Counted from the first letter of the stretch, positions 7,731 through 16,865 are shown. The stretch is DNA of 50,494 bases from Oscillospiraceae bacterium (GCA_015066295.1 SVOR01000011.1:1-50494); one strand, 5' to 3'. Translations and numbers: made by a program. Notes: a model not told the origin generated them from the letters alone.

Positions 7731-7866
7731 TGTAGTCCTCTCGGTTTTTTCGTAGTAATTGCATCTCTTTATTAAGTATAACATTTTTAAAAATGTTTCT
7801 CAACCATTTGTTTTGTTAGAATAATATTTTATAAATTGCAAAAAATATGACAAAGGGGATGTTAAA

Positions 7867-8154
7867 ATGGAAACAAAAGGTTTAATAAACAATACGCTTG
7901 ACGAAATACCGTATATAAAGCCCGATGCTAAAAAAATTACGGGACTCGTAAAGGAAAGCGGCAGAGTAACGGGATATCAATTGTCCGACAACACCATTAT
8001 TGATAAGCAGTCGGCGGTCAATATGGCAAAGCAGGGTATGATTTTGGGCGTTGGTATTGCACACCGAAAGGGAAGCCGGTATCTAAAATCTCTGCCTAAT
8101 GGTACCGAGGGCGATAACCTCAGCAATTTACCGACTGTATCGAACAAGCTATAA
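7867..8154 (+). CDS. DUF3892 protein, 95 aa
   Basis: Small soluble protein with the DUF3892 pattern: ITGLVKESGRVTGYQLSDN, a Lys/Ala-rich helix, then GVGIAHRKGSRYLKSLP and a NLSNLPTV tail. Function is unknown for the family. Ribosome site AAAGGGGAT precedes the ATG. It is a single gene closed by its own terminator and points against its neighbours. Confidence 0.8.
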   Translation: METKGLINNTLDEIPYIKPDAKKITGLVKESGRVTGYQLSDNTIIDKQSAVNMAKQGMILGVGIAHRKGSRYLKSLPNGTEGDNLSNLPTVSNKL

Positions 8155-8184
8155 AAAAACTCCGTCTTGGACGGAGTTTTTTAT
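8153..8184. terminator. Bidirectional terminator between DUF3892 gene and trxB
   Basis: Stem AAAAAACTCCGTC/GACGGAGTTTTTT with a two-base TT turn, serving both convergent genes. Confidence 0.9.
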
Positions 8185-8195
8185 AATGTTTTAGA

Positions 8196-9095
8196 TTATC
8201 TGTCAATATAATCGCAAGCGGCAAGTGCGGCGACGGCTCCGTCTGCGGCAGCGGTTGCTACCTGACGAATTTTTTTAGAGCGGCAGTCACCTGCAACAAA
8301 GATGCCATCGGTATCCGTAAGGCAGTTTTCGGTTGCATCAACGTAGCCCCAATCATTAAGCTTAATAAGGGATGAGAAGGGTTCGTTTTGCGGAATAAGA
8401 CCGATTGCTACGAACATACCGTCGAGTTTAAGCTCGGCTACTTCGCCTGCGGCATTTTTAATAGCGATGCCCTCGAGCTCGTTTTCACCTAAAAGGCGGT
8501 CAACCACGTTGCCCAAAATAATTTCGACGTTTTGCTTTGTTTTAAGCTGTTCAACAAGCTTGTCCTCGCCCGTGAAATAGTCGAGATTTTGCACAACGTA
8601 AATCTTTTTTGCAAGGTCCGAGAGAAGTAGTGCTTCTTGAAGTGCAGAGTTACCGCCACCAATTACAGCAACGGTTTTACCCTCGTAAAATGCACCGTCA
8701 CAAACGGCACAGAAGGAGATGCCCTCGCCAACAAATTGCTCTTCTTTCTCGAGTCCTAACATACGATGCTTAGCACCCGTAGCAATTATAATCGATTTAC
8801 CCTCGAAGTCGCCCGAGTCGGTGTGTACGGTCTTTGTGTCGCCGTTTGTAACAGATAAAACCTCGGCGCACTCAACGTCGGCGCCCTGTTCTAACACCTG
8901 TTCAACAAGCTTTTCGGCAAATTCGTTGCCCGTAATTGTTGCAAATCCGGGAATATTTTCAACCTTAGGTGAATAGGTTATCTGTCCACCAAAGGAGCCT
9001 TTTTCAATCACCAGAACACTTTTATTTGCTCTTCTGGCATAGAGCGCGGCGGTCAGTCCCGCAGGACCGCCGCCGATGATTATAATATCATACAT
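8196..9095 (-). CDS. trxB: Thioredoxin reductase
   Basis: 299-residue low-molecular-weight flavoprotein. The N-terminal FAD Rossmann motif is IIIGGGPAGLTAA (5-17), the redox-active CAVC is at 129-132, the NADPH-binding motif VIGGGNSALQEA follows, and the C-terminal FAD motif is GIFVAGDCR. It passes electrons from NADPH to thioredoxin-like proteins. It starts 12 bases after the nrdD stop, so the two form an operon. The natural partner is the redoxin domain fused to NrdD. The gene ends at a bidirectional terminator. Confidence 0.95.
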   Translation of the reverse strand: MYDIIIIGGGPAGLTAALYARRANKSVLVIEKGSFGGQITYSPKVENIPGFATITGNEFAEKLVEQVLEQGADVECAEVLSVTNGDTKTVHTDSGDFEGKSIIIATGAKHRMLGLEKEEQFVGEGISFCAVCDGAFYEGKTVAVIGGGNSALQEALLLSDLAKKIYVVQNLDYFTGEDKLVEQLKTKQNVEIILGNVVDRLLGENELEGIAIKNAAGEVAELKLDGMFVAIGLIPQNEPFSSLIKLNDWGYVDATENCLTDTDGIFVAGDCRSKKIRQVATAAADGAVAALAACDYIDR

Positions 9096-9107
9096 AAAAT
9101 TTTACCT

Positions 9108-11471
9108 TTACGCGCCTAACATTTTTTTGATATCCGAAACGCCTACGTATTTTGCTACCATACCATCCTTAACAACGATAAGTGTGGGAGCCTGCTTAAC
9201 ACCATAGGTTTCAACCAAATCTACATGCTCATTAGCAAGCAGCTTTTCGTACTGAACGCCTGCCTTATCAAGAAGCGCACAAGCTATCTTACAGTTGGGA
9301 CAGGTAGCGGTTGTGAAAAGATAGGTAGCGTCTGCGACGCCCTCGGTCTTTTCTTCACAAGCGCAAGCCTCGGGAGCGCCGTTGCGTTTAAGGGTAGACC
9401 TCGAAATATCGTATACCTTTCTTTCCTTATACTCCTGAGCCTTACCGTCGTTCCAGTTCTTAACGGGACGGTAGTAGCCTGTGATACGGCTGTAAACCTC
9501 AGCCTCCTCGCCACATTCGGGGCAGGTGAAGGACTCGCCGGCAATGTAGCCGTGGTTCTTACATACCGAGTAGGTCGGAGAAATTGAGTAGTAGGGGAGT
9601 CTGTAATTCTCTGCAATCTTTCTTACAAGATTTGCGCAAGACTGCCAGTTGGGTAGCTTCTCACCAAGGAATGCATGGAAAACAGTACCCGAGGTGTAGA
9701 GTGTGTGGAGCTCATCCTGCATATCGAGAGCAGTGAAGATATCCTCGGTATAGCCAACGGGCAGGTGAGAGCTGTTGGTGTAGTAAGGTGTACCACAGTT
9801 GCTCTGACCTGCAGTAATGATATCGGGATAGAACTTTAGGTCGTGCTTAGCAAGACGGAAAGCGGTTGACTCAGCAGGTGTAGCCTCAAGGTTGTAAAGG
9901 TCACCGTACTGTACCTGATAGTCGGAAAGTCTGTTTCTCATGTGGTTGAGAACGTCCTTAGCAAACTGTTGTGTTTTTTCAGTTGTCATATCGGCGCGGA
10001 GCCACTTAGCGTTAAGACCAACCTCGTTCATACCAACAAGACCGATGGTTGAGAAGTGGTTATTAAATGTGCCGAGGTAACGCTTGGTGTAGGGATAAAG
10101 GCCTGCATCAAGAAGCTTTGTGATAACGTCGCGCTTTACTTTGAGTGAGCGAGCCGAAATATCCATCATCTTGTCGAGACGTGCATAGAAGTCAGCCTCA
10201 TCCTTTGCAAGATAAGCAATACGGGGAAGGTTAATGGTAACAACACCTACAGAACCGGTTGACTCACCGCTACCAAAGAAGCCGCCCGACTTCTTGCGAA
10301 GCTCACGAAGGTCGAGTCGGAGTCTGCAGCACATTGAACGAACGTCGCTGGGTTCCATATCACTGTTAATGTAGTTAGAGAAGTAGGGAGTACCGTATTT
10401 GGCGGTCATCTCAAAGAGAAGCTTGTTATTCTCGGTTTCAGACCAGTCAAAATCACGAGTAATTGAATAGGTCGGAATCGGGTACTGGAAGCCGCGGCCG
10501 TTGGCGTCGCCCTCAACCATAACTTCGATGAATGCCTTGTTGACCATATCCATTTCTTTTTTACAGTCTTTATACTTGAAGTCCATTTCCTTGCCGCCAA
10601 CAATAGCGTTGAGCTCGGCTAAGTCATTCGGAACTGTCCAGTCAAGAGTGATGTTGGTAAAGGGTGACTGTGTACCCCAACGAGAAGGTGTATTTACACC
10701 GTAAATAAAGGACTGGATGCACTGCTTAACCTCTTTGTAGCTAAGGTTATCAACCTTAACGAAGGGAGCCAAATAGGTATCAAAGGATGAGAATGCCTGA
10801 GCGCCTGCCCATTCGTTCTGCATAATGCCGAGGAAGTTAACCATCTGGTTGCAAAGGGTTGAAAGGTGAGCTGCGGGCGATGAAGTAATCTTACCGGGAA
10901 CGCCACCGAGACCCTCCTGAATTAACTGCTTAAGCGACCAACCTGCACAGTAGCCTGTAAGCATTGAAAGGTCATGGATATGGATATCGGCGTTGCGGTG
11001 AGCATTGCCGATTTCATCATCATAAATTTCAGAAAGCCAGTAGTTAGCCGTAACTGCGCCCGAGTTTGAGAGGATAAGACCACCAACCGAATAGGTAACG
11101 GTAGAATTTTCCTTAACACGCCAGTCGTTAACGTTAAGATAGTTGTCAATAATTGCCTTATAGTCAACCATTGTTGCGTTAATGTTACGCACCTTTTCTC
11201 TCTGGCGACGGTAGATGATGTATGCCTTGGCAACGTCATCGTAGCCTGCCTTAATAAGCACCGATTCAACACAGTCCTGAATGTGCTCAACCGAAATCTT
11301 ATCATCCTCTATTTTAGGCTCGAAAGCCGCTGTAACTTTAAGGGCTAAAAAGTCTATAATATCTTGGTTATACTGTTTTTGACATGCGTCAAATGCCTGA
11401 CTAATCGCCGTGCTGATTTTGCTGATGTCGAAGGAAACTAATTTTCCATCGCGCTTTACGACATTGTACAT
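9108..11471 (-). CDS. nrdD: Anaerobic ribonucleoside-triphosphate reductase fused to a C-terminal redoxin
   Basis: 787 residues from the start chosen at 11471 (MYNVVKRDGK). The ribosome site GGAG is eight bases away from this ATG but only two from the ATG at 11477. An N-terminal ATP-cone (about 1-95) is followed by the glycyl-radical barrel, with MCCRLRLD and SNCGTPYYTNSSHLPVGY. A zinc site follows (C637-xx-H640, C650-xx-C653). The radical loop RITGYY carries Gly665. About 40 residues later a thioredoxin/glutaredoxin-like domain (about 715-787) has CPNC (724-727) and a QAPTLIV cis-proline segment. The fused redoxin plus the downstream trxB point to thioredoxin-type rather than formate-type reduction. 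Confidence 0.95.
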   Translation of the reverse strand: MYNVVKRDGKLVSFDISKISTAISQAFDACQKQYNQDIIDFLALKVTAAFEPKIEDDKISVEHIQDCVESVLIKAGYDDVAKAYIIYRRQREKVRNINATMVDYKAIIDNYLNVNDWRVKENSTVTYSVGGLILSNSGAVTANYWLSEIYDDEIGNAHRNADIHIHDLSMLTGYCAGWSLKQLIQEGLGGVPGKITSSPAAHLSTLCNQMVNFLGIMQNEWAGAQAFSSFDTYLAPFVKVDNLSYKEVKQCIQSFIYGVNTPSRWGTQSPFTNITLDWTVPNDLAELNAIVGGKEMDFKYKDCKKEMDMVNKAFIEVMVEGDANGRGFQYPIPTYSITRDFDWSETENNKLLFEMTAKYGTPYFSNYINSDMEPSDVRSMCCRLRLDLRELRKKSGGFFGSGESTGSVGVVTINLPRIAYLAKDEADFYARLDKMMDISARSLKVKRDVITKLLDAGLYPYTKRYLGTFNNHFSTIGLVGMNEVGLNAKWLRADMTTEKTQQFAKDVLNHMRNRLSDYQVQYGDLYNLEATPAESTAFRLAKHDLKFYPDIITAGQSNCGTPYYTNSSHLPVGYTEDIFTALDMQDELHTLYTSGTVFHAFLGEKLPNWQSCANLVRKIAENYRLPYYSISPTYSVCKNHGYIAGESFTCPECGEEAEVYSRITGYYRPVKNWNDGKAQEYKERKVYDISRSTLKRNGAPEACACEEKTEGVADATYLFTTATCPNCKIACALLDKAGVQYEKLLANEHVDLVETYGVKQAPTLIVVKDGMVAKYVGVSDIKKMLGA

Positions 11472-11533
11472 TTTCATTCTCCTTTTTTAGTATATTTTTA
11501 CATTTTTCGACATTATTTATAATGCGAGTGTAG

Positions 11534-11589
11534 ATACATTATAATGTATATTTTGTGTGTTGTCAATAACATTTTCACAATATATTGTG
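11534..11589 (-). promoter_or_regulatory. nrdD promoter with NrdR-like boxes
   Basis: On the minus strand TTGACA (11566-11561), 17-base spacer, TATAAT (11543-11538). Upstream is a perfect palindrome CACAATATATTGTG (11576-11589), close to the NrdR box. A degenerate second box (11543-11558, ending TTTTGTGT) is centred 32 bp away, the usual three-turn spacing. Another perfect palindrome ATACATTATAATGTAT (11534-11549) covers the -10. Repression by NrdR is likely; nrdR itself is not in the window. Confidence 0.8.
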
Positions 11590-11642
11590 TTTTTTGTGTG
11601 GAAATTTTTCAAATAAATGGTATTTTGCGGCATACAAAAGAA

Positions 11643-11677
11643 AAACACACGTAAATTAGTACATTTTACGTGTGTTT
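11643..11677 (-). terminator. Terminator after nrdG
   Basis: Stem AAACACACGTAAA/TTTACGTGTGTTT followed by T5 on the minus strand. It separates nrdG from the nrdD promoter, so the two are separate transcripts. Confidence 0.85.
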
Positions 11678-11705
11678 AGGTAAAATTTTTATATTTTAAA
11701 GCAAC

Positions 11706-12398
11706 TTAAATGCCCCTTATTTCACAATTTTGCACACAGCCGTTTAGCTTTTGCTGCATATTGTATAATTCAGCTTTTTCTACGGCGCTTAAATCACTGC
11801 AAATAAGGTCGCCCGAGTCTACAAAATTTTGCAAAAAGTAGTTTTTGGCGCCCTTAATCCATACCCCTATATCTTGTATATCCTCTACCGTGTGGAATTG
11901 CTTGACAATGGTTGTACGGAACTCGTAATCAGTATCGCAGTTTAAAAGTATATCTATGCTTTTTTCAATGGGTGAAATATCAAAGTTTTCAATGCCAACA
12001 GTGAGGGCATATTTATCCTTTGAATTCTTAATATCCATTGCTACGTAATCAACCAATTTTTTGTCCAAAAGATTTTTAAGTGTATCGGGGTAGCAACCAT
12101 TGGTGTCGAGCTTAACTAAATATCCGAGCTCCTTGGTTTTTGAGATAAAGTTTTCAATATCGGGTTGCAACAGCGGCTCACCGCCCGTTATACAAACGCC
12201 GTCGAGTATGCCGGTACGCTTTTTAAGATATGCAAGTATTTCGTTTTCGTCAAAGCTCACCGAATTATCAATATGTGTTACAAGACTTGCATTGTGACAA
12301 AAAGGGCAACGCAGATTACAACCCGCAGTAAATATGGTGCAGGCAACCTTGGTGGGATAGTCAAGAACAGTCATTTTTTGAAAGCCGTTTATTTTCAT
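11706..12398 (-). CDS. nrdG: Anaerobic ribonucleotide reductase activating radical-SAM protein
   Basis: 230 residues. The radical-SAM cluster motif CNLRCPFC is near residues 27-34, in FTAGCNLRCPFCHNASLV. The SAM-binding GGEP lies in VCITGGEPLLQPD, and YLVKLDTNGCYP follows. This is the longer NrdG type (often annotated as the pyruvate-formate-lyase-like NrdG2) that makes the glycyl radical on NrdD using SAM and a 4Fe-4S cluster. It lies directly upstream of nrdD on the same strand but with its own terminator. Confidence 0.92.
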   Translation of the reverse strand: MKINGFQKMTVLDYPTKVACTIFTAGCNLRCPFCHNASLVTHIDNSVSFDENEILAYLKKRTGILDGVCITGGEPLLQPDIENFISKTKELGYLVKLDTNGCYPDTLKNLLDKKLVDYVAMDIKNSKDKYALTVGIENFDISPIEKSIDILLNCDTDYEFRTTIVKQFHTVEDIQDIGVWIKGAKNYFLQNFVDSGDLICSDLSAVEKAELYNMQQKLNGCVQNCEIRGI

Positions 12399-12476
12399 AG
12401 TTTTACCTCAAAGTGATTTTTTAGTATTTTAATTTTAACATATATATAGTTTAACTTCAACAATATAAAAAAATAA

Positions 12477-12500
12477 ACTCCCTGAAAAATTCAGGGAGTT
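12477..12500 (-). terminator. Terminator after rubredoxin gene
   Basis: Stem AACTCCCTGAA/TTCAGGGAGTT, followed on the minus strand by a T-rich tract. Confidence 0.85.
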
Positions 12501-12504
12501 TTCA

Positions 12505-12666
12505 TTAGTCTTCGTATTGGCTGAAGTTGTCCTTATCTACACCGCAAAGGGGGCATACAAAATCGTCGGGAAGGTCTTCGAATTTTGTTCCTGCCTCAAT
12601 GCCGTTATCGGGGTCACCGATAGCCTCGTCATAAATCCAACCGCAAACGTCACATACGTATTTCAT
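12505..12666 (-). CDS. Rubredoxin
   Basis: A complete 53-residue rubredoxin, [14 protein letters not shown] at the N-terminus and [13 protein letters not shown] near the C-terminus, giving the two CxxC iron ligand pairs. It transfers single electrons to the flavodiiron protein encoded just upstream (26-base gap, same strand). A very strong ribosome site, AAGGAGGTG, precedes the ATG. Together they form an oxygen- or NO-reducing pair that protects an anaerobe. Confidence 0.95.
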   Translation of the reverse strand: MKYVCDVCGWIYDEAIGDPDNGIEAGTKFEDLPDDFVCPLCGVDKDNFSQYED

Positions 12667-12692
12667 AATACTGTCACCTCCTTAATATATAT

Positions 12693-14483
12693 TTATTTAA
12701 TTTCTTCAAAGTCGGCCGCACCGTGCTTGCACAGTGGGCAAATAAAGTCGTCGGGCAGAGTCTCACCCTCGTATACGTAGCCGCAAACTCGGCATACAAA
12801 GCCTTTTTTACCCTCTGTTTCGGGCTTGGGCTTTACCTCGTTATAATAATAGGTGTATGTCATTGTTTCGCGGTCGCTAAGCACTCTCGCTTCACTAACC
12901 GAGCATATAAACATACCATGTGTATCAAGGTCTACGTAGCTTTCAACCTTTAGTGACATAAAGGAGTTTATATAACGCGGCAACACAATAAGACCGTTAT
13001 CCGAGCGAATAGGCTCGCAGCCCTCAAATTTATCGGTATTTCTGCCGCTTGCAAAACCGAATTTTTCAAAAACGCTGAAGGGCGTATCGGTTGTCAGACA
13101 GTTAATGTTCATAATGCCTGTCTGTTTTATAATGTGATGCGAGTAATTTTCCTTACTGATGGTCACTGCAATTCGGTTAGGTGAGTTGGTAACCTGAGTG
13201 ACGGTATTAACAATAAGTCCGTTATCCCTTTTGCCGTCGTTTGAGGTTACAACGTAAAGCCCGTAACCAATATTAAAAAGAGCCGTCAAATCGTTTTTGT
13301 TGGCGGTTGAATCCTGCAAAGCAAGATAATCTCTGCAAAGCTCGTCGGCGAGTAAATTTAACTGCTCGGTGCTCTCGTCGTTTAAGGATGAGAGAATTTT
13401 AACGGTATGCTCGGCAAAGTTAATATTTTTACTCTTTTCAAACATACCGCGCATTACCTTTGCGGCTAAGGGCGCCCAGCTTCCGTTTTCAATAAGGGCT
13501 ACCGTGCGGTTTTGGAAATTACGCTCGGTAAGACCTAAAATAAAGTGATGCATAAAGGGGAATAACTCGGCATTGTAGGTGGTGGTTGCCAAGACTAATT
13601 TGCTGTATCTGAATGCATCCTCGATAGCCTCTGCCATATCACAGCGAGCCAAATCGTTTACTACTACCTTGGGGCAGCCGTTAGCACGCAGCTTTTCGGC
13701 AAGCAGCTCGACCGCCTTTTTGGTGTTGCCGTAAACCGAGGTATAGGCAATAACGATGCCTTCCTCCTCGGGCTGATAGCTTGACCATAGGTTGTAAAGA
13801 TTTAGGTAATATTCAAGATTTTCGTTTAAAATAGGGCCATGCAAGGGGCAAATTTGCTTAATATCAAGTGTTGCCGCCTTTTTAAGCAGGCTTTGCACCT
13901 GCGCGCCGTACTTACCTACGATACCTATATAATAGCGTCTTGCCTCACAAGCCCAGTCCTCGTCGGCATCAAGTGCGCCGAATTTGCCGAAGCCATCGGC
14001 CGAGAAAAGCACCTTATCAAGACTATCATAGGTAACGATTACCTCGGGCCAATGCACCATAGGAGCCGCTACAAAATGCAGCTCGTGGTGACCAAGGTTT
14101 AGCGTATCACCCTCGGCAACGACAATTTGCTTGTCGGCAAAGTCGGTACCGAAAAATTGCTTCATCATCTGGAATGCCTTTACGGATGAAACAATTTGAG
14201 CGCTCGGGTAGGTCTTAACAAAATTATATATGTTGGCCGAATGGTCAGGTTCCATATGCTGAACTATTAAATAGTCGGGGGATTTGCCGTCAAGGGCATT
14301 TTGGATGTTATCGAGCCATTCGTGTGTAAAGGCGGCATCAACCGTATCCATAATGGCGATTTTTTCATCAATAATTGCGTATGAATTGTACGCCATTCCG
14401 TTAGGCACAATGTACTGACCTTCAAAAAGGTCAATTTTTCGGTCGTTAACGCCAATGTATTTAATATCGTCGGTAATATACAT
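12693..14483 (-). CDS. Flavodiiron protein with flavin-reductase and rubredoxin modules
   Basis: 596 residues in four modules. The metallo-beta-lactamase-like diiron domain (about 1-240) has ligands in HMEPDH (76-81), H144, D163 and H215. A flavodoxin domain (about 243-395) binds FMN at TSVYGNTKKA. A flavin-reductase-like domain (about 405-550) follows. The C-terminal rubredoxin has CRVC (564-567) and CPLC (582-585). The iron ligands match the canonical set, so it should reduce O2 or NO at the diiron site. The fused flavin reductase and rubredoxin resemble the separate Hrb partner of some acetogens and suggest an internal electron path from NAD(P)H. Ribosome site AGGAGG; first gene of an operon with a second, separate rubredoxin. 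Confidence 0.93.
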   Translation of the reverse strand: MYITDDIKYIGVNDRKIDLFEGQYIVPNGMAYNSYAIIDEKIAIMDTVDAAFTHEWLDNIQNALDGKSPDYLIVQHMEPDHSANIYNFVKTYPSAQIVSSVKAFQMMKQFFGTDFADKQIVVAEGDTLNLGHHELHFVAAPMVHWPEVIVTYDSLDKVLFSADGFGKFGALDADEDWACEARRYYIGIVGKYGAQVQSLLKKAATLDIKQICPLHGPILNENLEYYLNLYNLWSSYQPEEEGIVIAYTSVYGNTKKAVELLAEKLRANGCPKVVVNDLARCDMAEAIEDAFRYSKLVLATTTYNAELFPFMHHFILGLTERNFQNRTVALIENGSWAPLAAKVMRGMFEKSKNINFAEHTVKILSSLNDESTEQLNLLADELCRDYLALQDSTANKNDLTALFNIGYGLYVVTSNDGKRDNGLIVNTVTQVTNSPNRIAVTISKENYSHHIIKQTGIMNINCLTTDTPFSVFEKFGFASGRNTDKFEGCEPIRSDNGLIVLPRYINSFMSLKVESYVDLDTHGMFICSVSEARVLSDRETMTYTYYYNEVKPKPETEGKKGFVCRVCGYVYEGETLPDDFICPLCKHGAADFEEIK

Positions 14484-14547
14484 AACAGAACCTCCTTAAC
14501 ATAGTTAGTATATCACGAAAAAAGCGCTTATTCAATAATTAAAGTAA

Positions 14548-14576
14548 AAAAGCGGTGGTTTTTTACCACCGCTTTA
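14548..14576 (-). terminator. Terminator after GH2 gene
   Basis: Stem AAAGCGGTGG/CCACCGCTTT with T-rich loop and flank, just after the GH2 stop codon on the minus strand. Confidence 0.9.
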
Positions 14577-14579
14577 AAA

Positions 14580-16841
14580 CTATTTTTTGAGTTTTCTGGG
14601 TTTTCTTATTTTATTGAGCTTGGCGTTAAGGTCAAGCAGCATTTCCTTGGTAATCTTGCCCTCTGCCATACTACCCATCAAGGTTACAAGGCGAAGCACG
14701 GTAAAGCCGTTCATCATAGCCATCATATCATTAGTAATCTCGAAGCCCATAACCTTGCCCTTATTAGCGTCCTTCTTATTGCCGCCGAGCATTTTGGTCA
14801 TAAGCTTAGCGAAGAGAAGCTTGCCACGAACGGTACTCATAACGTCGCCCATCTTGTCGTTGAGCGAGAAGAAGCCTTCGCGAACCTTAACGTCGAACCA
14901 GTTAAGAATGGCGCCCTTTTCTTTAAGGCGATATTCCTCGTTAAAGGTGTCAACCTTGCGAATTGTACTTGTGTCTTTATATTCACCTGCAACGGCTGTA
15001 AGCTCGGTAACACCGGTGTTGGGAACGTCGAAATAGAAGAAGTGGTCGTCGGCAGTCTTTTTGCCGAGTGACACACCGTTGGCGAAAAGCTCAACCTCGG
15101 GCATATTAGAGTAAACGGTAACCTTTGTTACATCTTCAACCCTGTCAACGTATCTCTTGCCGCAAAGGTGAACGAATTTTTCATCACTAAGCCATGCCTT
15201 GTAAGCATAGAAGGAGTCCTTCTTATACTTGCGGTCGAAGGTTACAAGTCCCTTGTGGTTCTGACCGTCCTCGCCACCCTCGTTACGAGCGTCGGCGCCA
15301 AAGTCAAACATATTCCAAACGTGTGTTGCCCACATATATTTGCGGGTGAACAACTGCTTAATAAGCTCCTCGTGGTAGTAAGCCTGATATTCCTCGGTGT
15401 AGTCACCCTGCTTGGGCTCGGAGGTATGCCAGTTAAGCGCCTCACAGCCGTATTCAGAGCAACCAATCGGGATATTCGGGTGGGTTGCATGGAATTTATC
15501 AAACCACGGACCGTTCATATCGGTGTCGCCGCCGTACCAACCGAAGTAATGGTTGTAGGAAACAACGTCGGGGATTTGGAGATAGGGGTCATCCATTTTG
15601 CACATCGAAACAGCGGCAATGGTGGTAAGACGGGTTTTATCCATCTCGTGACAAAGCTCGTTTAGAATTTTGTGATTTTCGAGAAGGTCGTCGGTGCTGC
15701 CACCAATAGAAATTTCGTTAGAAAGTCCCCAAACAACGATGGAGGGGTGGTTGTAGTTTTGAGTGATAAGCTCCTTCATCTGCGAAATGGTGTTTTCGCG
15801 ACCGGTAGGCATATGCTTTGAAATATAGGGGATTTCTGCCCAAATAACCATACCGCGCTCGTCACACAAATCGTAGAAATATTGGTCGTGCTGATAGTGT
15901 GCAAGACGAATTGTAGTTGCGCCAACCTCACAGATTAAATCCATATCCTCTTTGTGATGCTCGGGAAGAAGCGCGTTACCAATGCCCCAGCGGTCCTGGT
16001 GACGAGAAACGCCACGAAGCGGGTATTCCTCACCGTTTAGTATAAAGCCGCGCTCGGGGTCAATCTCAAAGGTACGGCAGCCGAAGCGTGTCTGCACGCT
16101 GTCGATTACCTTGCCATCCTCTACAAGCTCAACCTTAGCGGTGTAAAGATAGGGGTCCTTGCGTCCGTGCCAGAGGTGTACGTTTTCAATGTTTAAAGTA
16201 GCGGCGCCCTCGTTGCTCTGCGCTGCGGCAACCAACTCGCCGTCAGCATCGCAAATAACGTAGTTAACCGACTGATTTTCATTAGCATTTGTTACCCAAA
16301 CCTGAATATCAACCTTGGCATCCTTGCCGCAGATTTCGGGGGTAACCATTAGGCCTGTACCGCCGTAGTAATCTAAATCAAAGTGTGAGTTGCCAACACA
16401 AATGATATTAACGTCACGATATAAGCCGCCATAGAAGGTGAAGTCTGCCATCTGCGGATATACGGTTTCGTTAGCGGCATTATCAACCGCAATAACGAGT
16501 AGGTTTTCCTCAGCGAGTGTTTCGGTTAAATTCACACGCCAGGTCGAATAACCGCCGTCGTGGTGAGCAAGCTTCTGTCCGTTCAGATAAACGTCGGCAG
16601 ATGAGTTAGCGCCTTTTATTTCGAGGTAATAAAGTGCGCTCTCGGGAAGCTCTGCTTTATTAAAGCTCTTTACATAGTAGCAGGTGCCACGATGATAGTC
16701 GTTACCGCCGTCCTGTCCGTCGGTAGCGTTCCAGGAATGTGGTAGGTCTACTGTTTCGTATGCCGAATCAATCGCGCTCGGCACTTCGGTAGCGGTTTTT
16801 GTAAATGCCCATTTGGCATTAAAATTAAAAACAGTTCTCAT
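14580..16841 (-). CDS. Glycoside hydrolase family 2 enzyme (beta-glucuronidase or beta-galactosidase)
   Basis: 753 residues from the start MRTVFNFNAKWAF, chosen for its GGAGG ribosome site. A sugar-binding jelly roll (GGYSTWRVNLT), an immunoglobulin-like domain and a TIM barrel are followed by a C-terminal region. The acid/base Glu376 is in WGLSNE and the nucleophile Glu463 is in CSEYG. An N-x-K motif (N528-H-K530) is present. It is used as a glucuronidase marker but also occurs in related galactosidases, so it does not decide the substrate. There is no signal peptide, so it acts on imported glycosides. The GPH transporter before it and the divergent uxaC-uxuA-uxuB genes favour a glucuronidase. 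The last 100 or so residues are helical, rich in Met and Lys, and unlike ordinary GH2 tails. Confidence 0.85.
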   Translation of the reverse strand: MRTVFNFNAKWAFTKTATEVPSAIDSAYETVDLPHSWNATDGQDGGNDYHRGTCYYVKSFNKAELPESALYYLEIKGANSSADVYLNGQKLAHHDGGYSTWRVNLTETLAEENLLVIAVDNAANETVYPQMADFTFYGGLYRDVNIICVGNSHFDLDYYGGTGLMVTPEICGKDAKVDIQVWVTNANENQSVNYVICDADGELVAAAQSNEGAATLNIENVHLWHGRKDPYLYTAKVELVEDGKVIDSVQTRFGCRTFEIDPERGFILNGEEYPLRGVSRHQDRWGIGNALLPEHHKEDMDLICEVGATTIRLAHYQHDQYFYDLCDERGMVIWAEIPYISKHMPTGRENTISQMKELITQNYNHPSIVVWGLSNEISIGGSTDDLLENHKILNELCHEMDKTRLTTIAAVSMCKMDDPYLQIPDVVSYNHYFGWYGGDTDMNGPWFDKFHATHPNIPIGCSEYGCEALNWHTSEPKQGDYTEEYQAYYHEELIKQLFTRKYMWATHVWNMFDFGADARNEGGEDGQNHKGLVTFDRKYKKDSFYAYKAWLSDEKFVHLCGKRYVDRVEDVTKVTVYSNMPEVELFANGVSLGKKTADDHFFYFDVPNTGVTELTAVAGEYKDTSTIRKVDTFNEEYRLKEKGAILNWFDVKVREGFFSLNDKMGDVMSTVRGKLLFAKLMTKMLGGNKKDANKGKVMGFEITNDMMAMMNGFTVLRLVTLMGSMAEGKITKEMLLDLNAKLNKIRKPRKLKK

Positions 16842-16865
16842 TTTGTTCCTCCATAAATAATATCG

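Noticed and set aside
15158..15260. N-x-K motif as proof that the GH2 enzyme is a glucuronidase
   Set aside because: The same motif position is found in related GH2 galactosidases, so it supports but does not prove the call; the uronate neighbours carry more weight.
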